From: Rhipicephalus microplus
Taxonomy: Eukaryota > Arthropoda > Arachnida > Ixodida > Ixodidae
NCBI RefSeq assembly: GCF_043290135.1
Contig: NC_134705.1
Span: 96,117,239 to 96,181,238 of the forward strand
Direction: 5' to 3'
DNA: 64,000 nucleotides
Numbering within the stretch: position 1 is the stretch's first letter; each line of letters starts with the position of its first letter. Under the pieces are notes generated by a model. That model saw only the letters and a program-made list of their open reading frames with translations. It searched no databases and was not told the origin of the DNA. Shown here in pieces: positions 43,910 to 63,517 of this stretch. A program made the translations under genes and the position numbers.

Positions 43910-46900
43910 ATCTGACTATAGGTTGGTAATAAAATCAAAATATGAATACACCGATAATAAATTCGAATTCTCACTTACCTTATGTGAGAGTGCCGTAGTG
44001 AAGCCTGCAGTCATGTTGAAAGGTCGATAATAAAACAGGAAACAATAAAACAAACCACGCTGCTTTCTTTTACATTTGCAACGTTTATTCAACGCAAGAA
44101 ACAGTTTTTGCAAGAAGGCAGCAGTAGCAGTAGCATAAGATGAATTATTTTACAATAACGAACACAGCAAAGCGCGCAGCCCTAAAAGCAGAACCCACAC
44201 GATACAGTGGAATGCCTAAAAAAAATGTTATACAGTGAGACACGCGAAGAAAACATGCAGAAAGGACTCTAATGGGAACACTGATTCTTCACAAGACAAA
44301 GCGTTTTCGAAAAACAAACAAAGCTGCCTCAGACGAGACAGAGACCGCTTTTCACTCAATTTATATTACCGCTAGCCACAGGCCACCATATCTAGCCCAA
44401 GAACAGAGCTTCGTTATGAGCTATTACGCTAGTGGTGCACTTCTAGCTTTAAACTTCAAGCACACTACGTGTGCAGAACTCTTACTTCTGGTAATACGTA
44501 GTTAGGCGCTTGGCAAGTAAACAGTTACGCCTCTAAAAGCCTTTAGTAAAGTACCAGAGAGCACCACCATTTTTTAAAGATAAATATTGTAATGCGCATT
44601 GCACAATATTTACAGAGTCAAAAAGAGCAAATAAAGTGCCAGGATTGAGGCGAGAGAGTCAGCAGTAAACGTAAGCGTGACGCCCGGTTCTTACGATGAA
44701 AAACTGGACAACAATGCTTTCATAAATTTGAATGTCGTGCACGTTTTCCATCCCGCGCCATAAAGGGGCGTTTCCACTTTATCTTGTTAAGCGTGACAAC
44801 ACCACTTAACACACCATTATCCACAGTTAGCGTTGCTAAGAAGCATCACTAGCCAATCCCTCACTCACATTCGTCAATGCGCTCATATTTCACACTATCG
44901 TATCGCTGTTGCTTTATCTCTTTTCGTCGAACAAACGACGTCCACAGCTTTCATAAGATCCCTCCTAGCGTTTCTCGACACAAGTGTCACTCTTATCACA
45001 CACATGCATCCACACTAACCGTCTCATTTCACAGTAACGCCCTTTTCCCCGTAACCCATTATCGCTTTTCTTTAGGCAGACGAGTTCCATCCGTTGCATT
45101 CCTAACCTTTCAGGTCTAGCCTTCCTTGACACCGGTGTAACGCCTATTACACACGTGACCTGACATCATTCAAATCTTTTAGCGTAAGAAATTACCTCAC
45201 CGGTAAGCTAGGGCTTTCGCAATAGATTTCACACGCTCCACGTCGGGAAATCGTGAAAGACAAAACCTGCGGGAGCAGCACCATTGCGCCACGTGTTTCA
45301 AAATCACAGCAATTAAAACAACACAAGTTGAAACTACTTATTGTATTCGTGTATTTGTGAGTCCGGTTTTCGTGTATTTACACAGCTACACTGCGTGAAC
45401 ATAAGCGTACGCGTGCAAAGTTTATTCAGAGGTGAATATAGAACCTTATCTTACATTGCAGTCCAAGTGATAACAGGAAGGCGACAACAAACGAGAGATA
45501 CGGAATGCGTTATAACGTTATACTGTAAAGTGATAGACATCGATGACTCTACATGGCGGCAACTAGCAAGAAAACGGGGATATCGTCAGGATAAAGAGGT
45601 AAATTAACGAGTCGATAAAAGATAGCCATAAAGCGTAGCAAGCAGGTCGGCGTGTATGACACAGCGAGAGATAGTGTGCCACGGCATTATCTAAACGAGG
45701 ACTAAAGTAAACCACGCAGTACCACGAGTTAACGAAGTTAACGATCGTACACCGAGGGGGGCACCTGGGCGACGTGTTTGTTTACGATGGATGGAGTGAA
45801 TATGCTACTCTAGGCGAGAGTGGGAAGATTTAATTAGACTGTGATCACGAGACAAACAATTTACAGGCCTCCGAGAAATGGTATTCCGAGTATCCGAGAA
45901 ATGGAATAGGAAATGAAAAAAAAAGCGTGCACGTAAAGTAGGAACGTTCGTTCAAAAAGTTTAGAATATTTACACACTAAAACAGACGTAAAATTAAAGG
46001 TTACACCAATAAAAGTCCCAGAAATATAACGACAATATATGGATTGAAAGTTGTGAGCGCGGAAACCTGAAATAGACGTGACAAAGCACGAAAACTTTTT
46101 GTATTCTAGACAAATCTATATAGCTACGACAAACGGCCAACTACCTCTTATATACAGACATGGCTACACAACCACCACTCTATGTTAAATCTCTTTGCAT
46201 TCTCAGTGTGTCAGGCTTAATGCCACTAGGTCCTTCCGTCCCGGCGTACTGATCTTCTGGCATACAAGTCAGTCGAGGACTTACTCGCCCAGCTCATGAG
46301 AGTTAAGATGAGCGTTATCACAATTCCGCATAGCAAAAAAAAAACTATTCTTGAAGTTACTAATTTCTGAAATTTATTAAGATGTACTCCGTGAGTCAAA
46401 CGTAAAAAAATATTCCTAAAACTACGAATGCCTAGAGTGATTGAAGGCAAAAGTAACTGAAAATACATATTTAAAATAGAGAAAGCAATCCTTCGCTAAA
46501 CTCGTGCAAGAAGGTTGTACGACTTATTCCCAGCTTTTCGAGATGAAATTGATATTCCGAATCTGACGCTCTGGGCGTACGTGCGTTAATGACAGCAGAA
46601 AACTAAGAACAAAACAATTTACGTTAAATTAGTTATCGTTATGATAACTGGCGTTCAATATTGGAGTGCGGTAATATGCTAATGTGTTTACCTACCCACG
46701 AATAAAGCTGCGGCGAAAATTCAACTCCGACAAGAAACTGCAATTTTCGCATAAATACCTTTTCATTATATGAAAAATTTCAGTGGGAGTGCCTACCAGC
46801 AGTGAAATTGCATTGATGTATGAACCTACAATTCGCTACCACAAAATTTTCATTTCGTCAAAACAAAAGTTGTAGACCGACCGATTAGTCCTTACGCCTA

Positions 46901-49900
46901 AATCTGGATCTTGTGTACTACACCATCTGAAAGAAGGTAACCGACACATAATTGAATGAATGCTCGGAAGTACATCGCCAAAAAGCGTCGCAGGCTATAT
47001 ATACAGCAAGCGCTTATAGAAGACCGAGGTCTTCTTGGTTGACGCTTTGCCTATGGTGAGCACAGTGAGGCGCGGTATCCTCACGGGCGTCTTCTCGAGC
47101 TACAACAGCAGTGTCATTACGCGCCTAAAACAGTAGCGACAATACTGACCAACACATTATGCAAGACAATCTACAATTACGAGAGATAGACACGTCTCGT
47201 ACGCACGCGAACAACACATTACACGAGAATGACGTCACCGTTGAAGGAAGATTAAACACCTGACGCACTAACACGATGATTTACGGTAGTCCTAACGCTT
47301 ATATCACTCCTCTTCGACTCTGATACGTCCTTTCATTGCAATTGAAGGATCCTGGTTGACGAACCGGAAGCCAGAAGCGAGGTCATACGCTTAAAATTGT
47401 GACTGCTCTTGACTGCGACTCCTTAGCAACGTCACGGTTACGGGTAATGTAGGTGAAACTACGGAAACACCCACGGCGCGACGGCAGAGCCACCATGCCA
47501 AGCACCTCAGCCTCACCTCCTCAGTAAAAAGAAAAGCTCTCAGCAAAACGCCACACCTATAACCTCTCAAGGATGAAGGAAATAAGGTTCACGCTTAGGG
47601 TACACTAAGCTCGTCGGGTTCGAAGCGAAACGCACTGGCGGGCAAGGGGGGTCCCGCTTCAGTGACGAGAGATGTGCGAAGGTTGGTGCGTCGCACGATA
47701 GGGCTAAACTTGCGTTCGCAATAGACAGCCCAAACCACGAAACCCGGGCGTTTCAAGTCGCCGCCAAGTTCTTCGAAAGAGTCGTCGAGCTTGTGGGATA
47801 AAGGAGCCTCCCTTTTCATCGTTCGGAAATTCCCAAGTGTTACAGTTCAATGTGTGCGTAAACGGACGCACTTTGTTGATCTTATCACAGACCACTGCGG
47901 GAAACCCACTCACCCACCGAGAACGCATGGGAAGCTCGTTGCTGGAGCAATGGAAAACTGACCAGCCTCCCTAGGGTAGGACATCACGCTTAATGCGTTT
48001 GGCGAGTTGTTTTGTCCTGGGAAAATGAAACAGTTCAGAACGTCAAAAAAAAAAAAGTTTGCGAGGAAACGAAATAAGAAAAATACTTGGAGGGAGAAAG
48101 GGGTGCTTGGACAGACGCCAAGAATTGGGTTGATGACTCTTTCTGTTTGGAATGTTTGTTTGCAAGTTTGTTTACGAGTAGGACGTGTTCATGACAGAGA
48201 AGATACTTGAACAACGCTTGTGACGAAATCAGAGCGGTTGACGACAAATTTTTTATCGACGCTTTTCACTCATAGGCTCCAAGCTGATGAATTAGCAACG
48301 CGGCTGTGCAGGCATCACGAAATTTTGAAAATTAAGCGATTGGTTGCCGTCCAGTGAAGCGACAATTACGACCAGGTTTTTTACAAAAATTACCACGCGG
48401 TGGTGCTCGCAGACAAAATGCCGTCAACGCTTTCAGATATTGCTCTTAAGTTACGATTTTAATCATCGTTATTAGCCGGAAAGCAAGCTCTTTATGTTCA
48501 GGGTGATGTTTGCGTGGTACTGCGGCATAACGGTACGCAAGGTATTCACGGCGAAATGCGAATAATTCAACATTGGGCGCAAATAGACGCAAATATGTAA
48601 TTTTCGTGATATGTTGTTTCATAAACATCCATCTCCTGTCATCGGCAAGCGTCACCAAGCACTCACTCTGCACGATCACATCAGTGACAGCGTGTGGAAT
48701 GCTGTTTTATGCGTTAGCCGAAGCCGGGGCCAGATGGCGCCACGCGACACGTCGCTACAGGCGGCGCCGCTCGAAAGCTCGGCGCATATGTGACCTTCGG
48801 AGCACATCGGCACGTGACCGCGATGAGGAAATCGTGGCGCATCTTGTCCCAAATCTCTGCATCACTGTATGGACAAGTTGATATGTTGCCAGGCTGCCCT
48901 TACAATTAAAAAAAAGGAAAATTGAAATACCTGCGTTAGCCAATAGCAGTGTAGTCCTCGAGCAACATTTTACAACATCAGCCTTTGTTTTACTAGCAGA
49001 AGTATTAGATTACTTTGTTGCTTTAAGGTTATTTATTTACAATGTTGCATTGCTCAGTTATTTTACCTCGCGAGGCTTTTAAATCAGCTTGCGAATGCTC
49101 CTTCGTTTTCCTGAGAGATGTACTGTAATATTTGCTTTGTTATTCGAGTGCATGAAGACCACCGTTTTCTTTTTAAGTTTGTTGCTCACCGGTGTATGTG
49201 GCATTACTGCAGCAGCAATGAATGAGACTTCGAACTTTCGCAACGCTTTCAATGTGGTGCCGCGTCGATATCACGAAACGAAAATTTAACGAGAAACTTA
49301 GAAAATGTAAACTAAACTGAGCGTGATGAATACAGACTAGTTGATGCAATGCAGGCAGCTATAAGCAATCTGAAACCATGCGCCGGCCTATTGTGAATCT
49401 GGGCCACGCGCTTTGGTGAGAACAGAGGGACCCAGCAACCATCTTTTTGACGAGACAGGAGCTTGTCCCAGACTTGTTCAGTCACCTGATCAATCACGTT
49501 CTATGGAAGGCCGCGAGTATACAGTGGTCATCGCCGAGTACAAGACACTCGAAAACTCAGCTAGGGGACAAGGAAGGCCTTGCGAAATAAAGCCTTTCCA
49601 AACCAGTACGTTTGCAAAACAACAAACCACTATGGGCAGCAACTGTTACGGTAAAGTTTATCTGTCCAAGTCTCGCTGCCAGGCAACACACCTCGTACCA
49701 TACGTTCATTTCGCGATTACGATTTCGGCAAATAAGCCAGGTGACCGGTGTCTCCAAGGTCGCGATAAGCCCTCCAGCGGCGCCGCGATTCAAATCTGAA
49801 GCTACGTATGCAGTCACTTAGTGAGACAAATGAAAAAAAAAAAAATCCTCGGTGCGATCGTACCGAGGGACTTAAGCGTTGTTTGAAGGTAGGCTTAAAT

Positions 49901-51155
49901 GGAATGCAAACTCCTGCTGAAGGACATTAAAGAGACGAGTGCATTCTGAAGGAACCGAAGTTAGCTCGAAAGTTAAAAATTGTTTTAGGTATGCAGGAAC
50001 CAGCTCCTCGGAGGAGAAACACGGCGTATAGTTTAAGTGCACTTACGCAGAACTTAGTGAAGCACATAGTAGTAGTAATAGCAGAAGCAGTGCCGTCTTG
50101 AAGTGGACAGCACATGTATATCGTCAAATTAAACAGGGTGACGGGGGATCGTTGTAGCATGTCGTGTATAGTTAACGGTGTATTGCAGTGTTTCACAGTT
50201 GTCATGGTGACACAGCCGAGAATATGAACGCTTCACACCGGCATGTACATAGCTTGCCTCCCTTTTTTCGTTGTGGTCATCACGCAGTCCTGTTTCAAGA
50301 CAGGCCCTTCAAACGTCCACGTTCCCCAGCCATGGCCAACATTATTTACAAGAACGTAAAGAAAAAAATCCATGCGGTTCCAAACGTGAGTAGAAGCCAC
50401 CACAGTCTCATTGGAATTCGTGTTTTAAGCTAAATAATCACCAAAGGACGCGGTCGAATAAGACATTTCGAAAAAGGAATGCATGTTCGGAAACCTTACC
50501 GTCAACATTTTTTCTGGGAATCAATACAAACAAAAAACATACGCGCTCGAATCCTTTATGCATAAACGCTTTAGGAATGTGCCTAAATCACATGTCAAAT
50601 AAATCACGCTAAGTAGTTCAAAATTAATTCAAAGGACTGCCTGATGCAATTACACTGCTTTCGAACACGAACAGTTATTACAGGACGTTTCACGGGTGTC
50701 GGAACAAGAACGACAGTGAGCACAGATGGAAACAACTTTTTTGTTCGTTTTTGTCAACATGTCTTTCTGGACGTTTGACCGAGACAGGGATCCGTTTACA
50801 GGGGACTCAATAATGTCACATTTGTCAATCCACAACCTTGGTTACGTTCAGTTCATTACGTTGTGTATGTTTAACATGCTCGACAATATGTTTTTATTTT
50901 TCTCTTTCGTAAACACTGCGCTACAAAAAGAGCTTCTGCTAAAACATAATGAGGGTGAGACAAAGGAGTTTAGGCGAACACCAATACAGCAGACGACACA
51001 TAGCAGACGACAATTTTGCGTTGACACGCGGTACAGATAACGACGATGACGACGACGCGGTCGCTGGCGGCGCCACCTTGGCACCGCACTTCCGGACTCT
51101 CCACCACACCAACGCCTGACCACCATCGTCGGGAACGTACACCGCCATGTGCCGC
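43910..51155. other. repeat-poor stretch without recognised gene
   Basis: 7 kb of AT-rich, mostly unique-looking DNA downstream of the last SNAP-25-like exon on the minus strand. It could hold that gene's 3' UTR: the nearest minus-strand AATAAA is at 50,893-50,898 (TTTATT on +), about 260 bases past the distal exon's stop. No other coding evidence. Confidence 0.4.
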
Positions 51156-51221
51156 TCAGTCCTTGAGCAGCTTGGTGGCGCGCTGATTGGCCGCCGAGAT
51201 GCGCGACTCGTTGGACTGCGC
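51156..51221 (-). CDS. SNAP-25-like alternative last exon (distal, B)
   Basis: A 66-nt terminal exon: 21 codons plus TGA. It opens just after the AG of TCCGTTTGCGCAG and reads AQSNESRISAANQRATKLL then KD. It aligns without gaps to the last exon of animal SNAP-25, whose tail carries SNK.RI.EANQRATK. The exon start falls between the codons for MEK and AD of the reference, the same phase-0 junction as in vertebrate SNAP-25 as I recall it. SNAP-25 is the two-helix t-SNARE for synaptic and secretory vesicle fusion; this segment forms the membrane-proximal end of the second SNARE helix. The layer-type positions Ile, Ala, Ala, Leu are kept. It lies 128 bases beyond exon A. Confidence 0.83.
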   Translation of the reverse strand, partial: AQSNESRISAANQRATKLLKD

Positions 51222-51349
51222 CTGCGCAAACGGAGTAGCATTGGCCCGGTGCCAAGGGAGACGGCGTCGTCTGCTCGAGGGTGTCGTCTGCTCCGGGCGC
51301 CATCTTTCCTCCTCCTCCACCACCACAAGCGCAGCGCTGCGTTCATGCT

Positions 51350-51412
51350 TCATTTGAGCAGCTTTGTGGCTCGTTTGTTGGCCTCCTCGATGCGGAGCTT
51401 GTTGGACTCCGT
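51350..51412 (-). CDS. SNAP-25-like alternative last exon (middle, A)
   Basis: A 63-nt terminal exon: 20 codons plus TGA. It starts after ACCGCACACTCACAG, with a long pyrimidine tract (TCTCTTTCTTCCCCCC) upstream, and reads TESNKLRIEEANKRATKLLK. Of the three tails this is the closest to SNAP-25 of other animals. Only 128 bases separate its stop from the start of exon B, so a transcript using A would carry B in its 3' UTR: the choice between A and B is a choice between two nearby acceptors. Nucleotide similarity between A and B shows a tandem exon duplication. Confidence 0.87.
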   Translation of the reverse strand, partial: TESNKLRIEEANKRATKLLK

Positions 51413-52330
51413 CTGTGAGTGTGCGGTGGAGTTCGAATGGTTTGGGGGGAAGAAAGAGATGGCGAGCATGAATGAAGTTGTGAGTGAATGAGGCTATGAA
51501 TGATAGCGTGCGTGTACGCGGTCTGGGGACGTTGTTGTTGCCGGCCGTTCCGATACAACGGCAAGGCGTTACTGCCTGTGACGTAATCAATCTCTAAGGT
51601 ACTATAGACGTTGTACTTGTGGCAAAATACTCACCTTGCAGCGACGAATTCGAGTATCTCATCACCTACCTGGTTTCACGTCATTACCCACATGACACGT
51701 GAAAAGGACCAGATAATATAACGCAAGGGTAAGCTTACCATGCACGATCATTGCAGAACCGTTAGCGTACCTATCGCAATATCGCAACCACCTCGTCTGA
51801 GACGTTCTTGACAAGTTATGTAACCATTGCGTTGACTGCATTTTTTTCTTGAATGGCTGTCAATACAGTGAAGCCCAAAGCTAGTGAAAATGCCGGTTGT
51901 ATCAGTCGTGAAAACTCCACAAAGCTTTTTTTTTTTCTCCCACGCTTCAGGCGTTGCCTTACCAAAGTAGCGTTGGGCTAGTTGAAAACGCAATATGGCG
52001 CGGAAGACCATGAAAGGCACAATATGCAAGAAGGAAAAACAGCAAGCTACGATCAAGCACTAAATAGAACTACAAAGAAGAGTAAGAGATATAAAAGGCG
52101 CAAATGCGCCAAGCACTGCTTGCGAGGAAGGCAGCGGCGGATGATACTTTGAACATAAAGCACAATGAGCGGGGAGCTGGACGTCTGGTTCTATGGTGAA
52201 GAAGATGGTTTAGATTAACATCTAAAAGGAGAAATACATGTGACTGATATCAAAACGTTAACCTGATCAACTACAGAAGAAGAGGATTAGGCTCAGAAAA
52301 AGCAATAGAGATGTGGTATATGAACAATGC
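51413..52330. other. intronic sequence, nothing else recognised
   Basis: Upstream of exon A on the minus strand. The pyrimidine tract of exon A is at its left end; no other coding evidence. Confidence 0.4.
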
Positions 52331-52540
52331 AGAGAGAGAGAGAGAACAAAATGAGGGAAAGGCAGGGAGGTTAACTGGAAAGTGGGGTCTCCGGTTTGCT
52401 ACCTCGCACTACGGGAAATGAAAGTGGAGAAGAAAGACGAGAAAAAAACAACGAAGAAATAGACGCGCGAAAAAGAAAAAAAAAAGAGATTGGGGTGCTA
52501 CAGCCTATACAATAGGCCACTACCACGCAAAGAGTTCAAT
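52331..52540. repeat. (GA)n-headed interspersed repeat
   Basis: A GA run followed by GGAAAGGCAGGGAGGTTAAC, GGTCTCCGGTTTGCTACC and AAAGACGAG, then CTACAGCCTATACAATAGGCC. I recall similar sequence from tick transcripts and genomes as a common repeat, from memory only. No terminal repeats were found. Confidence 0.45.
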
Positions 52541-52904
52541 AAGGTCTTCACTGATTTTCTGCGCGAAGACAGTTCATGTATATGACTAGGCCAGTAATGA
52601 TTGAGATGGTAACTATGCTTACCGCGATGACGCTGGCGGGAGCAAGAAAGCACCCAAAAGATATGTAGCACTCGGCGAAGCTAGCTCAAAGTAAAAACCC
52701 TACTGCAAAAACCAGTGGCGCTGACACTGGGGCACTGGCACGCTGCACAAGCCACGCTGGCGCTGCACGCTGGACGCCCATTATTGGCTGAAATCCGACT
52801 TTTAAACTGTTTTTAAAAATTTTGGTGATGCGCACATCGTAATTAAGGCTCAAACACGCATACAGCGAAAAAAAAAAAGAAAAAGAAAAGAAAAAAAAAG
52901 TCGG

Positions 52905-52985
52905 CGAGCCGGAATCCAACCCATCACCGTAACACGTCAACCATCTTGATCCCGACACGCTGCGAACTACACCACACCTAAAAGA
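52905..52985 (-). tRNA. tRNA-like pseudogene or SINE head
   Basis: On the minus strand: an A-box-like GGTGTAGTTCGCAGCG, then 40 bases on a B-box-like GGGTTGGATTCC, followed by GCCGAC and a T run, the Pol III stop. The spacing fits a tRNA of about 75 nt, but the anticodon stem pairs poorly and the B box has G for C at a key position. It is probably a tRNA pseudogene or the head of a SINE. Confidence 0.4.
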
Positions 52986-53747
52986 CGAAAGTGAATGTTT
53001 TTTTTTATTTGAAAACTAATTCACGTATCCTATATTTTGATTTTGTCGCTTAGAAACGGTGTGTTTCGTCTCGGTGTTCGTGCCAAATTAACAGGTAATT
53101 GCTGGCTTATTTTTTTTTTTCGCATTGCCTCAAATCAGAGCCATCTGGTGCGTTTTGCCGCAAAGCTTGTTAGCGTAGCCGCATATGTCTTACGGCAATC
53201 GCAGTGACTCGCCATGTGGTTAGTCATACCTATGTAGAAAACAGTGTTCATCTGAACTGCTCACTGAACACTGTACATTTTGTCCCTCGATAGTTTGAAA
53301 GTATTTTCTGTCCTCCTTGTTTACGTTCCGCGTGCGACAGCAGCAGTTCACTCTAGCCGAAACGACCATTAGGCTTAGGGCCGTACTTCGCCTGCCACGG
53401 TTGCTGTGAAGATCGTAGATATTCATTAGAAGAAAGAGTATAATAACCGTTAAAATGTAGCTTCGATCGTAACTGACCCACGAGTTGTCATAATTTCACC
53501 TTCGACCACACAAACCAGAAGCTAAAAACACCGAGATTGAGCATTGCAGCGGATAACTGCTGCCGGGGACGTGCGGCTTTCTGCGGTATACGAGCCGGAA
53601 CGACTCATTGCTAGAGCACGTTAGTCTTGATTATAAGACTATAAGACTGATACTAATGTGATACAGTATTACGAATGACCAGTTCTATCGATGTCGTTTA
53701 TGAAATACATTGACGAAACTCGATCAAACTTCAAGGAAAGAGCACCC

Positions 53748-53926
53748 ACGCCAGGGGGGGGGGGCATTCATGGGCGGGCTGCAGTTTTTTCCCCCCAAAA
53801 TTCTCTCATGACCCCTTTTGCACCCTTCCCAAGAGCTAGAATAATCAAAACACGACGTATAAGTTGTGTGCATCCCTGCCCCTACAGGAACACAATTGTC
53901 ATTGGTGCCCCCCCCCCCCCCCCCTA
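53748..53926. repeat. element bounded by G and C homopolymer runs
   Basis: A run of about 10 G near 53,755 and a run of about 17 C near 53,908-53,924 bracket ~150 bases. The two runs are complementary, so the ends can pair or form G-quadruplex/i-motif structures. No coding function. Confidence 0.5.
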
Positions 53927-54174
53927 AAACAAAATTATGGCGGCGTTCCCTGCCCTCCGCGCTCGACATATGATTGCTTTAGCGTATTCGCACATACATC
54001 CATTGCATACCTTAAAAGCTAAAGCATTATACGTGTAGCACATATATGAGAATACCATCATATTCGTTAAGTTTTAAGCTCGACATCTCGCGATTCAATA
54101 TAAAGTCTTACAGTAAGTGCGCCGATCGCGCCTAGTTTCTTCCAATGTGCCGCTTAGGTTCTCAGTGTGCGGTA

Positions 54175-54395
54175 GAGACTGTACAGCGTGACCAGTGCCT
54201 CCCAGCGCGCTTTAAGACTCTGGGCTACGCTCTGCAGTGTGGCCCAGTGCGTTTCAGCGCACTGGGCGACACTGGCCACGCTGTAAAATGTGTCCCAGTG
54301 GCTCGCAGTGAGCTGTAGTACACTGGGATACACTGTGCAGCATTTACAGTGTCACTCAGCACGCTGAAACGCACTGGGAGACACTGGAAACGCTG
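54175..54395. repeat. cluster of CAGTG/CACTG palindromes
   Basis: Degenerate ~30-bp units built from CCCAGTG, CACTGGG, ACACTG and ACGCTG in both orientations. A perfect hairpin, CCCAGTGCG / CGCACTGGG with a 6-nt loop, is at 54,243-54,266, and its longer inverse (CACGCTGAAACGCACTGGG) recurs at 54,360-54,378. Confidence 0.65.
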
Positions 54396-55137
54396 TTTTT
54401 TTTTGCGAAAGAAAAGGTAGAAAAATACAAAAAAACAGCCAAACAGAACACGAATCGGGCTTCGTTTCAAATTTCTTTATCAGAGCATCAAAAAAACCAA
54501 ACCAAAAACACATAAAAAACACATTGTTCAGATAACTGCAGCCGTACAGAAAATGGCGATGATATGTCATTCGAATGTACGGTAACACACATGCTGATTT
54601 CAATATAAGAAGAAAAGGATTGTCAGTGCAGAAAAGCAACCAACAAAACGTTGCCTTATGTCAAAAACCCCAGCCGAACATATATCAACGATCCCTGCCA
54701 CCTGATGCAAATGAATTTGCTAGATGAAACAAACGTCAAGCTTAACAGCCAAGAAAGGTTAAAATTTAAGGAGATAAATAAAGGTGGCGTAACCTGCGAG
54801 CTAAGCCATATTAAAGTTATCCGTTACTTTCGTAACCCATTTAGGCGACACAGAACTAAGCTCAACAACGTTAAAATCAACCAACAACTTCCGTGACAAT
54901 CATAAAAAAAAGAACAAGCGGCCATTTCATAAACGTGCATCAAAGCCAACCCCAAGCAAGCTCTTAACAGTAGCATAAAAATTTCACAACAAAACACACG
55001 CCTATACCAAGCGCTTTTTATCGCGACAAAACAACTGCCTAGAGTAACGATACAGGCGCAATAAACGAAACATATTTGTAGACGGAATGAATTGATGCGC
55101 GCTGTTTCCATCCACTTCCTATCAGACCACTCGCTTA

Positions 55138-55336
55138 AGGCCCAACTCCACGTAGCCGTCGCAGCGCGTCGGCACGCGTCTTTTTGACGCGGCGCTGAGC
55201 TCTCTCACATATTGAGAGAGAGAGAGAGAGAAAGGGCGCAACTTCGGGAAGCCAAGCGCGCTTTCTCTTGAAAGGGAGAGGGCACGACGCCGCCTCAAGA
55301 TGCCACGCGCTGCGACGGATATGTGGGGTCAGGCCT
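55138..55336. mobile_element. 199-bp MITE, TTA duplication, copy 2
   Basis: Flanked by TTA at 55,135-55,137 and 55,337-55,339. Left end AGGCCCAACTCCACG, right end TGTGGGGTCAGGCCT. The interior shares CGTCGCAGCGCGT, TTTTTGACGCGGCG, a GAGAG run and CACGACGCCGC with copies at 6,762 and 63,518. It lies in the presumed intron of the SNAP-25-like gene. Confidence 0.8.
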
Positions 55337-55339
55337 TTA

Positions 55340-62482
<7,143 letters not shown>

Positions 62483-62548
62483 TCAACTCTTCATAAGCTT
62501 GGCGGCCCTCTCTTGCGCGCCTTTGACGCGAACCACGTTGGAAGTTCC
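62483..62548 (-). CDS. SNAP-25-like alternative last exon (proximal, C)
   Basis: 66 nt: 21 codons plus TGA, opening after a strong acceptor (CTTCTTCCTCAACACTAC...GCGTACAG). It reads GTSNVVRVKGAQERAAKLM then KS. SN is kept, as are the R.V...A..RAAKLM pattern and the layer-type positions Val, Ala, Ala, Leu, while most surface residues differ from exons A and B. Exon start, phase and length equal those of exon B, which argues that it belongs to the same gene as a third alternative tail rather than being a chance ORF. It is the first terminal exon reached by splicing from upstream exons, which must lie past the right edge of the window. Confidence 0.78.
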   Translation of the reverse strand, partial: GTSNVVRVKGAQERAAKLMKS

Positions 62549-63517
62549 CTGTACGCGAAAAAGTAGTGTTGAGGAAGAAGTAAAAAAAAGAGGAAGGTGG
62601 GGGATGGGGAGAGAGAAAAGAAACGAAAAAGCGAAATAAATATAAGCAAATAAACACGGAAACAGTAAAACGAGATACAACCGAAATAAAAAAAAAGAAA
62701 CACGCTATATAATCCTCGCGCAAGATGCCTCTGGGGACGGTTTCTAGCACTTAAAAAATCAGAAATAAGAAAAAGAAAGCCGCAATCGCAACTGGTTTAT
62801 GGATTGATATATCGGATGGAATTTATACGGCTGTACCCTTTAGATAGGGTGTCGGCTAACGCCACCTAGCCGTAATATTTAGTGAACAAAAACTAGATTT
62901 ATCTTTTTTCCCTTTAAATAGTGAAGTTAAGGACTGGTACTTTGCAGTGAATTATTTAATTTTCACTCGGGCCTGGATTGAAGCCACCAATCAGATAACC
63001 TCCTCCTAGTTATAAGTCTATTATGATCCCATTCCACGCTCGCTGGTGGCCAGTCCCGAAACCTTAGGACACTGGAGATTTACAGTGCTACGTCACTTGT
63101 CTACAAAAAACAACCTGTAAATGTTGTCTACAATAACGCATTAGGTATCCGCCACGACAATGCATGTCAGTGAGCTGGCAACCTGCAGTTACGCTATACT
63201 ACAGTAGCGTGAAGCAAATGACTATCATTATGAACATAAACACTACATATCGCAACTTGTTTTTAACTACGACAGTGGACAGGGAGAAGGCCAAAGGCGT
63301 TTACTGGCGGCATGTGAAACCTACTACAAATGTAGCAGGAAAATCGACACAGCCAGGAAATCAGGTGGCGGGTTTTACGGCACTGGTACCTAATTCCCGA
63401 AAGAATGTTTCTTCGGGCCATGATCTATTTCACTTGAAAAACTCCAGCTCACATAATGATTATTGACGGTGGCGGTTTCTCATTGGCATCGCCGAAGATA
63501 AGCGTTAACTGCTGTAA
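62549..63517. other. presumed intron; nothing recognised
   Basis: The pyrimidine tract of exon C lies at 62,551-62,600. I searched this stretch on the minus strand for the preceding SNAP-25 exon (DRIMEK-type) and did not find it. Confidence 0.4.

Noticed and set aside
47595..47928. Two overlapping minus-strand frames near 47.7 kb
   Set aside because: No known domain and no credible exon boundaries; probably chance.
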